Assembly (NCBI GenBank): GCA_003501525.1
Contig: DNPI01000061.1
Coordinates: 1 to 5,906 of the forward strand
DNA: 5,906 nt
Direction of reading: 5' to 3'
Origin: Planctomycetota bacterium
GTDB taxonomy: Bacteria; Planctomycetota; UBA1135
The notes beneath the pieces are model-generated. The model ran no database searches. It was not told the origin of the DNA and saw only the letters and a program-made list of their open reading frames with translations. Numbering within the stretch: the first letter of the stretch is position 1; each line of letters opens with the position of its first letter. Positions 1 through 5,275 of this stretch are shown in pieces. Both the position numbers and the translations under genes were made by a program.

Positions 1-1250
1 CCGTAGATGGCAGCTCGCATTGAACGAGGGATGCCCCAGTTGAACTCTCGCGCACGTGACATGAAGATGGCGTAGAGGTTTGTCGTTGGGTCAATCCAGA
101 AATGCGTGTTGTGGTATCCGGACCAGCCATAGATTCCTTTTGGGGCCAAATTCCCCTCCTTTTTGGCGTCCGAGAAAACAAACAGGCTAAAACCCATGTC
201 TGCTCCAGGGGCTCCGTTCGGGTCGAAATCGGCCGTGCTGGTTTCTGTCATTTTGGCGATGCTTTCTTCTGAGAGGATTCTTTTTCCGCGAAAGACTCCC
301 CCATTGACCAGCATTTCGCAAAATCGGGAGTAATCTCCGAGCGTGGAGACAAGGCCTTCTCCACCAAAATGAGCTTGGCTTGTTGGACTGTAGGTCAGCT
401 CATTAAGAAGAAAGGTGAACCCCTTTATTTCGCCGTTATTGATGAAAAGGGGTTGGAAGCGAGTAGAGCGCTCTTGGTCGAGCACGAAGCTAGTTTGCGA
501 CATGCCGAGTGGCTCAAAGAGTGCTTCTTCTAGGTATTCGCTGAAGGATTTCCCGCTAAGCACCTCGGCGAGGCGACCGAGTATCGCTTGGTTAATGCCA
601 TAGGCGTACCTTGCGCCTGGCTCAAACCACAGAGGGGTTTTTGCTACGGCTTCAACGAAGTCTTGGAGATCGTGATAACGAGTTTGGTTCGGGTGCGGCG
701 ACTCGTATGTAGGTGGCATTGGACCGGGGAAGTTGTAGTACGTGTAGCCAGAGCGGTGGGTCATGAGGTGTACCACTCGCAGCGGCTCCTTTGCCGGTAT
801 CGCTTCTTTGCCATTCCATACAGTTAAGTTTTCAAAGCAAGGGATGTAATCCGATACGGGATCGTTCCAGTCAAAGAGCCCTTTCTCGTGCAAAGTCATC
901 ATGGCGACAATGGTGATGGGCTTTGACATTGACCAGATTGGGAAAAGGGCCTTTTCGCTTATGTCTTTGTCGCCTTTTTTCCCGGAGTTCACCGCTTGGT
1001 GATAAATCGTTTTTCCATCCTTGACGACTAGGGCAACGTTGCTGCCCGTTATGTCGTGCTTGATTAAATCGACCTGTATTCTTGCCATCTTCTTGCCGAG
1101 TTCGGCGTCGACAGTCGGAGCACTGGCATCTTCAGTTGCAGTAGGCTTAATCCCCCATAGAGACTTCTCTTCCTGAGCAAATGTGGAGGAGAGAGGGGCC
1201 GCGGTTAAAAATAAAGCGGCGAGGAGGGTGGGGTTGATTAAACGCTTCAT
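1..1250 (-). CDS. Secreted serine hydrolase, beta-lactamase / EstB-like family (3' end off window)
   Basis: I read an uninterrupted frame of 416 codons from the ATG at 1250-1248 to the left edge, with no stop inside the window. Residues 1-25 form a signal peptide (basic MKR, then a hydrophobic core, then a likely cut after STFA before QEE), so export is expected. The family signature follows: nucleophile SxxK as SMSK at 107-110, LMTHRSGY at 162-169, the catalytic tyrosine region YAYGIN at 215-220 (Y217), FGGEGLVST near 295-303, and YGWSG at 374-378 as the HxG/KTG equivalent. These are the marks of the PF00144 superfamily (class C beta-lactamases, EstB-type esterases, D-aminopeptidases). The WSG and YG-type motifs favour an esterase/peptidase-like enzyme over a true beta-lactamase; the substrate is unknown. 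Family members are about 380-430 residues, so probably only a short C-terminal piece is missing. The gene lies 30 bases after the stop of the upstream gene, in the same frame, with no clear Shine-Dalgarno site, so it is probably the third gene of the operon. Confidence 0.93.
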   Translation of the reverse strand, partial: MKRLINPTLLAALFLTAAPLSSTFAQEEKSLWGIKPTATEDASAPTVDAELGKKMARIQVDLIKHDITGSNVALVVKDGKTIYHQAVNSGKKGDKDISEKALFPIWSMSKPITIVAMMTLHEKGLFDWNDPVSDYIPCFENLTVWNGKEAIPAKEPLRVVHLMTHRSGYTYYNFPGPMPPTYESPHPNQTRYHDLQDFVEAVAKTPLWFEPGARYAYGINQAILGRLAEVLSGKSFSEYLEEALFEPLGMSQTSFVLDQERSTRFQPLFINNGEIKGFTFLLNELTYSPTSQAHFGGEGLVSTLGDYSRFCEMLVNGGVFRGKRILSEESIAKMTETSTADFDPNGAPGADMGFSLFVFSDAKKEGNLAPKGIYGWSGYHNTHFWIDPTTNLYAIFMSRAREFNWGIPRSMRAAIY

Positions 1251-1280
1251 AGGGGGATGCCGGTTGGCTTTGACCGCATG

Positions 1281-2903
1281 TTAAAGCGGCCCTGCCGATT
1301 CCTGTAGCGTCACAATAGGTACATAGCCCACTTCGAGCCCTTCTGGTGGTGTCACGAACAGGGCCGGATCAAGCGTCACGAGTTCCCCAGTAGTGGGCGG
1401 CGGCATGTAATTGCGGTCAATTGGCCAGGAGCGGTGAATCTTCTCGACAAAACTCTGGAGCTCTTCTCTTTTCTCTTGGTTCCAGTCGTACTGCTGGAAG
1501 GATGGTTGGTCGACGAATCGGTACCAGGAGTAAGTGACCTTTGAGCTATCGCCGAGTGTGACGGAATATGGACCAGCTGCTGCCCCTGGCTCTTTCCACG
1601 ATCCGGTTGGAGGTGAAGTGAAGGGTTCTCCGGGCTCAGCGAGTAAAAACTTTGCACTCAGAAGACCTGTCTCCTTCGGGACATCGTCAGGTGAGATAGC
1701 GACGCGTTTTCCCTCGAGGTGTTTGTAGTACTGAGGAAACTCTCCATGGGGTGCATGTCCCCCACCTTTCCATACCAAACCCCAAGTATTGTCGGGGAAC
1801 ACGTGAGTGTCGAAGGTGCTTGCGACTCCCTCGATAGGCTCTCCGTCTTGGTCGAAGCCAGGAGTTCGGGTGCTAAGTTCTGCCACAAAAGCACCGTCCA
1901 TGTTGAAGCGGCCGCTAGCGGCTGGGCCACCTTTGCGCCAAGCGAGAAAGTCGTTGTAAAGGGCTTCTTTTGAGTAGGAGATGACGTCTTGAACGAGTAC
2001 TGCTTGGCCGTTGTCATCAACAGGAAAACTCAGCTTGGGGATTTTGGAGTAGATACCTCCCCTTGCATCTCGAGCGACAATTTGGGGGACAGTGTTGATT
2101 TCCATTGCCCCGCCTCCCATTAGCCCTGGCCGTGAATCGAGCCCGCGGCCATGTAGGAAAGGGTAGTCGAACACATCAGCAATTTTGCTCCAGGTTTCCG
2201 GGATGTAATAGGCAATGGGTCCTTTGAAATTGGCTGTGCTCAAGAAGCAGGTCCAAGCTTGGTCGCCAACAGGGGCTGTTCCTTCTTTGCTCTCGATGGC
2301 ATCGGTAAAAGGGAGAGCCATGTAGGTGTAGCCAAAAAATTTTCCCCTTGGCTTGCCCTCAAAAGGGAGTGCGTCGGGCGGAATAAGGAGTCGGTTGCTG
2401 AGTTGGGCGATGCCCAGGCGATCGTCAGGCAGTGCTTCTGTGTCGTAGAAAAAAGACCAACCCGGAGAGCCCACTTCATAGTCATAGCATTGGGGCGTGG
2501 CATTCATGCTGAACTTTGGCGGCCCGTACCGGAAACGGTTACCGCGCCAGTATCCAAGTCCGCCTTCAACAGTCTGGAAAACGCTGCCCCAAGTAGGTCC
2601 GCGTTCGGCCCAAGTTCGCGCGAGAGTCCCTTCCGGCGCAAGGGGCTTGTCCTTGTTGTCGCGGTTGTCGGGCAATATCCACCCGCTGGCTAAGCCGATT
2701 TGAAAATGCTTTAGCGGCTGGTCGATAAGTGACCAAGCTGCGGAGTAAAAGCCCATCCCCATGCCGTACATTGCGCGGTCCTTGGGCTGAGAAGATGAGA
2801 ATCCGATGTACCCATGCAAGCCACGAGATTTTTGCTGGAGTGGGACGCGTCCAGGCTCTTGAGCGAAGACGGTGGCGCCCAGGATTAGCGCACTAGTAAT
2901 CAA
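1281..2903 (-). CDS. Exported protein of unknown function, 540 residues
   Basis: A 540-codon frame runs from TTG (2903-2901) to TAA (1283-1281). I do not recognise a named domain. The N-terminus is hydrophobic (ITSALILGATVFA, residues 2-14) followed by QEPG, which looks like the core and cleavage site of a signal peptide, so a periplasmic or outer location is inferred. The body is rich in Gly, Pro and aromatics, with segments such as GWILPDNRDN (74-83), RGPTWGSVFQTVEGGLGYW (101-119) and GWSFFYD (148-154). Only two cysteines are visible (139 and 219), a possible disulphide pair. No transmembrane segment is obvious after the signal. TTG is the only usable start: the frame is closed by TGA at 2927-2925 and no ATG or GTG lies between. 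A weak AGAAG sits 7 bases before it (2911-2915). The start overlaps the stop of the upstream gene (TTGA), which suggests translational coupling. The partners are a PH-domain membrane protein and a secreted serine hydrolase. The real N-terminus is uncertain. Confidence 0.88.
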   Translation of the reverse strand: MITSALILGATVFAQEPGRVPLQQKSRGLHGYIGFSSSQPKDRAMYGMGMGFYSAAWSLIDQPLKHFQIGLASGWILPDNRDNKDKPLAPEGTLARTWAERGPTWGSVFQTVEGGLGYWRGNRFRYGPPKFSMNATPQCYDYEVGSPGWSFFYDTEALPDDRLGIAQLSNRLLIPPDALPFEGKPRGKFFGYTYMALPFTDAIESKEGTAPVGDQAWTCFLSTANFKGPIAYYIPETWSKIADVFDYPFLHGRGLDSRPGLMGGGAMEINTVPQIVARDARGGIYSKIPKLSFPVDDNGQAVLVQDVISYSKEALYNDFLAWRKGGPAASGRFNMDGAFVAELSTRTPGFDQDGEPIEGVASTFDTHVFPDNTWGLVWKGGGHAPHGEFPQYYKHLEGKRVAISPDDVPKETGLLSAKFLLAEPGEPFTSPPTGSWKEPGAAAGPYSVTLGDSSKVTYSWYRFVDQPSFQQYDWNQEKREELQSFVEKIHRSWPIDRNYMPPPTTGELVTLDPALFVTPPEGLEVGYVPIVTLQESAGPL

Positions 2904-3325
2904 CTTAGCGCTTCTAGGAGTTCTTCAGGGTCTTTTGTGCCGATGCGAAACTTCTTTCCGGTTTTGTAGGTAATCTCGACGGCGCTTAATCCGTTCATGT
3001 TCCACATCCAGCCGTGCGGCGTGAGCCGTATTCCAAATCCATACCACCAGGAATTCCTCACAGCTTCAGCGGCTTCAATCTTTTCTAAAGAGATGGATTT
3101 CCTGATGATTCCGACTCCGAACGAAAGAGTCACAGATTCTGGGCCTACTTTGGTCGTTAAGCCTCCGAATAAGAAACCAACAATCAGGAACACTGATACG
3201 ACAATCATTGATGCGAGGTGCACGCCTAATGTGGCGAGGAGAAATATGAGAAGGCCCAGGATGGGGAGTGACATCCATAGGGGCCAACTCTGCTGTTCTT
3301 TGTAGAAGATTTCAGTGTCAGGCAT
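2900..3325 (-). CDS. Two-TM membrane protein with bacterial PH-like domain
   Basis: This 141-residue protein starts at ATG 3325-3323; an in-frame TAA lies only two codons upstream, which fixes the start. Two hydrophobic stretches follow a short polar N-terminus: roughly residues 17-35 (LPILGLLIFLLATLGVHL region) and 39-56 (SMIVVSVFLIVGFLFGG region), with a tight turn between, forming a hairpin anchor. The soluble C-terminal half (about 60-140) reads as a beta-rich fold closed by a helix. Its hallmarks are WYGFGIRLTPHGWMWN (94-109), GLSAVEITY (112-120), KKFRIGTKDP (124-133) and the last helix EELLEAL. This pattern resembles bacterial pleckstrin-homology proteins of the bPH type that follow a TM hairpin; the assignment is by pattern memory, not a search. 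The biochemical role is unknown. It is the first gene of the minus-strand unit, and its TGA overlaps the TTG start of the next gene. No Shine-Dalgarno sequence is visible ahead of the ATG. Confidence 0.87.
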   Translation of the reverse strand: MPDTEIFYKEQQSWPLWMSLPILGLLIFLLATLGVHLASMIVVSVFLIVGFLFGGLTTKVGPESVTLSFGVGIIRKSISLEKIEAAEAVRNSWWYGFGIRLTPHGWMWNMNGLSAVEITYKTGKKFRIGTKDPEELLEALS

Positions 3326-3404
3326 CAGGTGTTAATTGGGTTTGTGATGGACCAGCCTAATCCTGCGATATCCTGGAACTCTGAACTTTTTAACATCAAT
3401 ACCT
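3326..3404. promoter_or_regulatory. Divergent intergenic region between the minus operon and the plus operon
   Basis: These 79 bases separate the first gene of each divergent unit, so at least one promoter, and probably two facing away from each other, must lie in or near it. I could not pick a convincing -35/-10 pair on either strand. A TTGATG at 3399-3394 (minus strand) with an AT-rich stretch after it is the nearest thing, but no good -10 lies at 16-18 bases. Part of this spacer (from 3348) is open in the frame of the plus-strand HEAT-like gene and may encode its true N-terminus, so the actual non-coding part may be shorter. Confidence 0.35.
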
Positions 3405-4529
3405 TTGCTCTTAACCCTCCAGTCTGGTCAGCTGGATGCGGTAATGGTGGCGGTTACGGAATCTGGAAGGGCAATTCAATCGAGCGAAGCTTCTGCCGGG
3501 GATTTGGAATTTAAAACGCCCTTTGGGGTTTTTGTCTGCCCAACAGACCCAGTGGAACGTGTTGAGGATCGAACTCTTGTGCGTAACCGATACCTCTCAC
3601 TTATGGATGCTGGAGAAATTTCAGCGGAGGTCTTGGTGTATGAGGCCTCAACATCGGGCTTTTTGTCTCTTATGGCAGAGCAAGCGCACCTCCTCTTGGA
3701 GGAAGATTTGGATCGCCCAGGGATTCTGACTCTTCTTGAGAGTTGGGGGGCTGATTTGGACAGCATCCCCAAGAAGACGAAGCGCGAGGAGAGGATTGAT
3801 TGGCTGTGGAGTCGTATGAAGGAGGCCGACCCAGTGTCGTTCGCATTTTTGTCAGGGCGGCTTCAGTTTGAGTTGTCAGGCTCGCGCCATGCAGACCCCG
3901 ACAGGCTGTTGGAGCGACGCCAGCTGCGCGAAGCCGCGCGGGACAAAAGCCTTCTCATGCGCAGGGCTGCTTTCGCAGCCCTTGGAGCTCAGAAGAACTT
4001 CGAAGAGGTGATATTTTCTCAGGCCATGGAAGCTTCGGTGAGTGATATTGCTGATGCCGTGCGCCTAGAAGCGGCGAGGGCATGTGGGGAGATTGACCGA
4101 AGAGTGTCGCGGCAGATTTGGACTTATGTGCTCGCTCGCAATCGTGGATCTAGTCGTCAGCTTGCCGGTCAATACTTAGGTCGTTTCGGGGGCCCTCAGG
4201 CGGTTGATCCGTTAATCCATGTTCTGGCTGCTGCTGAATACGAATCCCCCGACCGGTTTGAGTTCTGCGGACGAAAGATTCAGGTAATGAAAGACATTGC
4301 ATCCTTTTCGTTCAGGAATAGGACTCCAGCCGAGCCTCAAATATTAAATTTCGCTGCGAGTGAAGTGTGGCGGCTTGGTACGGCATTTCGCGTGCGAACG
4401 CTTGAAGAAGATGATGCTGCGGCTGTCCTGATTGCTTTGGAATACTGGGCGCGTGAAGCGACGGGGCGTTCGGCTGCTGACTGGTTGAAGTGGTATGAGG
4501 AGGAGAAAGCGCAGGAATCTGCGTTATAG
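3405..4529 (+). CDS. HEAT-like repeat protein, probably exported; start uncertain
   Basis: The frame from TTG 3405 gives 374 residues, ending at TAG 4527-4529. Three parts can be seen. Residues about 14-55 look like a short beta-strand module: a VMVAVTESGRAIQSSE strand pair, then LEFKTPFGVFVCP and VERVED. This resembles the 'x-V-x-L-x-x-G / T-x-x-G-x-x-x-x-P' opening of exported planctomycete-type proteins (recalled pattern). Residues about 165-280 are alpha-helical and HEAT-like (MRRAAFAALGAQ, VRLEAARACGEI, RQLAGQYLGRFG with PQAVDPLIHVLA). The tail is Trp-rich (EYWAREATGRSAADWLKWYEEE, from about 346), like the 'tGxxxxxWxxWw' endings of HEAT proteins. The role is probably protein binding or scaffolding; no catalytic motif is seen. 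The start is doubtful: ATG 3444 would give 361 residues, while upstream in-frame codons encode a hydrophobic, signal-like stretch back to a TGA at 3345 with no ATG or GTG. The acetyltransferase gene follows 5 bases after the stop. Confidence 0.82.
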   Translation: MLLTLQSGQLDAVMVAVTESGRAIQSSEASAGDLEFKTPFGVFVCPTDPVERVEDRTLVRNRYLSLMDAGEISAEVLVYEASTSGFLSLMAEQAHLLLEEDLDRPGILTLLESWGADLDSIPKKTKREERIDWLWSRMKEADPVSFAFLSGRLQFELSGSRHADPDRLLERRQLREAARDKSLLMRRAAFAALGAQKNFEEVIFSQAMEASVSDIADAVRLEAARACGEIDRRVSRQIWTYVLARNRGSSRQLAGQYLGRFGGPQAVDPLIHVLAAAEYESPDRFEFCGRKIQVMKDIASFSFRNRTPAEPQILNFAASEVWRLGTAFRVRTLEEDDAAAVLIALEYWAREATGRSAADWLKWYEEEKAQESAL

Positions 4530-4534
4530 ACGCT

Positions 4535-4993
4535 GTGTCTACTATCGATTTTCGCATTCGGCTTGCCGGCGACGATGACATTGATGCGTGCGTTGCCGTT
4601 TGCGCTGCCAATTACCCTGGCGACATCCTTCTCCATGAAATTGAGGAGTATCGGGGTTTTCTAGCGGAGAAACCTTATGCCCCGTCCCCCTATTTTGTGG
4701 TTGAGATTGACGGAGCGGTTGTTGCATGTGGTGGAGTGGCGATTGATGGTGAAGCGGCTCACTTGTGCTGGGGCCTTGTTCATCCTGATTGGCACGGCCG
4801 TGGTTTGGGCACTGCGTTAGTGAATCACCGACTGAATTGGTCAAAATCTCAGCCGGGCTTAAAGGCTGTAGAGCTGTATACATCTCAAAGGCAATGTACC
4901 TTCTACGAAAGGTTTGGGTTCGAGACGACTAAGGTCACCAAAGATGGGCTTGGGCCTGATTTTGACCGATACGACATGACCCTCTCGCTTTAA
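4535..4993 (+). CDS. GNAT-family N-acetyltransferase
   Basis: This 152-residue protein starts at GTG 4535, the only usable start: the frame is closed by TGA at 4496-4498 and has no other ATG, GTG or TTG before it. It is a single GNAT domain of typical length. N-terminal FRIRLAGDDDIDACVAV is beta1-alpha1; YFVVEIDGAVVACGGVAID (53-71) supplies beta2-beta3. Motif A is LVHPDWHGRGLGTALV (81-96), the acetyl-CoA pyrophosphate loop, and TFYERFGFE (122-130) is motif B with the usual Tyr and the F-GF signature. The first position of the Q/R-x-x-G-x-G/A loop is His rather than Gln or Arg. The protein transfers an acetyl group from acetyl-CoA to an amine; the substrate (small molecule or protein N-terminus/lysine) cannot be told. 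It lies 5 bases after the HEAT-like gene and has no close Shine-Dalgarno site (a purine-rich GGAGGAG lies about 30 bases upstream, inside the previous gene), so coupled translation is likely. A short dyad begins at its stop codon. Confidence 0.93.
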   Translation: MSTIDFRIRLAGDDDIDACVAVCAANYPGDILLHEIEEYRGFLAEKPYAPSPYFVVEIDGAVVACGGVAIDGEAAHLCWGLVHPDWHGRGLGTALVNHRLNWSKSQPGLKAVELYTSQRQCTFYERFGFETTKVTKDGLGPDFDRYDMTLSL

Positions 4994-5009
4994 GGCCTAC
5001 CGTAGGCCT
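4993..5009. repeat. Perfect short inverted repeat at the acetyltransferase stop codon
   Basis: AGGCCTAC (4993-5000) and GTAGGCCT (5002-5009) are perfect reverse complements around a single central C. As RNA this can form a 7-bp stem with a CCG loop. It begins on the last base of the acetyltransferase TAA and ends 11 bases before the ATG of the small membrane-protein gene. No T-run follows, so it is not a standard intrinsic terminator. It could be an attenuating or stabilising hairpin, a protein-binding dyad, or chance. Confidence 0.5.
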
Positions 5010-5020
5010 ATGCTGGCTCT

Positions 5021-5164
5021 ATGGATGAAACCCATAGTTCAATTGACGCAAAGCTTGACGAAATCCTGAAAAATCAAAAGGCGCACAGGGCATGGCTAGT
5101 CTCCTGCTTTGCGGTGTCGTTTTTGGTGATGATGTTTCTTGTTCAGGCTTTTTTCACCTTTTAA
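5021..5164 (+). CDS. Small single-pass membrane protein, 47 residues
   Basis: ATG 5021 opens a 47-codon frame ending at TAA 5162-5164; it is the only in-frame start after a TAG at 5003-5005. The product has two clear parts. Residues 1-24 are polar and charged with helix-forming spacing (SSIDAKLDEILKNQKAHR at 6-23), likely an amphipathic or coiled-coil helix. Residues about 25-46 are almost wholly hydrophobic (WLVSCFAVSFLVMM, then FLVQAFFTF), a single transmembrane helix reaching the C-terminus. Basic residues K20, H22 and R23 just before the membrane segment predict a cytoplasmic N-terminus. The architecture is typical of real small membrane proteins and unlikely for a random frame. No known family is recognised. 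It lies 27 bases after the acetyltransferase and is probably co-transcribed with it, behind a small hairpin. No strong Shine-Dalgarno sequence is visible. The function is unknown; it could modulate a membrane complex. Confidence 0.72.
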   Translation: MDETHSSIDAKLDEILKNQKAHRAWLVSCFAVSFLVMMFLVQAFFTF

Positions 5165-5196
5165 ACCATCAAGATACGAATTGCAGTTTTGTATGA

Positions 5197-5215
5197 AGGA
5201 AGTAAGCACTTTCCT
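5197..5215. terminator. Imperfect hairpin in convergent spacer, possible terminator
   Basis: AGGAAGT (5197-5203) pairs with ACTTTCCT (5208-5215) with one bulged T and an AAGC loop, giving 7 base pairs. The position, 33 bases after the small membrane-protein stop and between convergent genes, suits transcription termination. There is no run of T on the 3' side for either strand, so an intrinsic terminator is not shown. Confidence 0.25.
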
Positions 5216-5245
5216 ATCAAGCCTGCTCCGCTAGAGCGTAATAGG

Positions 5246-5269
5246 TTTTAAGACTAAGAAGGCTTAAAA
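5246..5269. terminator. AT-rich inverted repeat after the FG-GAP gene, weak terminator candidate
   Basis: TTTTAAG (5246-5252) and CTTAAAA (5263-5269) are perfect 7-base reverse complements with a 10-base loop. The repeat begins 6 bases beyond the stop codon (5278-5276) of the minus-strand gene, the place for a terminator. The stem is nearly all A/T and there is no further T-tract, so the stability would be low. It could serve either direction or be chance in an A/T-rich spacer. Confidence 0.25.
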
Positions 5270-5275
5270 AGGTAA

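Larger units (their letters stand above)
5165..5275. other. Convergent intergenic spacer
   Basis: These 111 bases lie between the end of the plus-strand unit and the end of the minus-strand FG-GAP gene, where two transcripts meet. I see no gene in it; the best frame is a 13-codon one (5193-5234) with no support. It holds two imperfect or AT-rich inverted repeats listed separately, neither with a classic T-tract. Confidence 0.6.

Noticed and set aside
588..827. Plus-strand 79-codon frame
   Set aside because: Antisense to the serine hydrolase, whose conserved motifs are on the minus strand.
1..1250. Antibiotic-resistance beta-lactamase
   Set aside because: Superfamily membership alone does not support it; the YG and WSG motif variants and operon context point to an esterase/peptidase-like role.
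1658..2020. Minus-strand 120-codon frame inside the 540-residue gene
   Set aside because: A shifted-frame shadow on the same strand, Ser/Thr-rich with no structure.
2259..2693. Plus-strand 144-codon open frame
   Set aside because: It lies antisense to the 540-residue gene, with low-complexity basic composition and no domain; the opposite strand has the coherent protein.
3329..3514. GTG/ATG frame (ATG at 3347) crossing the start of the HEAT-like gene
   Set aside because: It has no signal peptide or domain character and ends inside the HEAT-like gene; I considered a frameshifted N-terminus but the hydrophobic signal-like segment lies in the gene's own frame instead.
4312..4636. Two minus-strand 99-codon frames at the HEAT-like/acetyltransferase junction
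   Set aside because: Antisense shadows; the plus strand encodes a recognisable GNAT N-terminus and the Trp-rich HEAT tail.
5193..5234. 13-codon ATG frame in the convergent spacer
   Set aside because: Too short, no composition signal and no ribosome binding site.
5225..5238. GCTC/GAGC and CGCT/AGCG micro-dyads
   Set aside because: Four-base arms that exclude each other; expected by chance.
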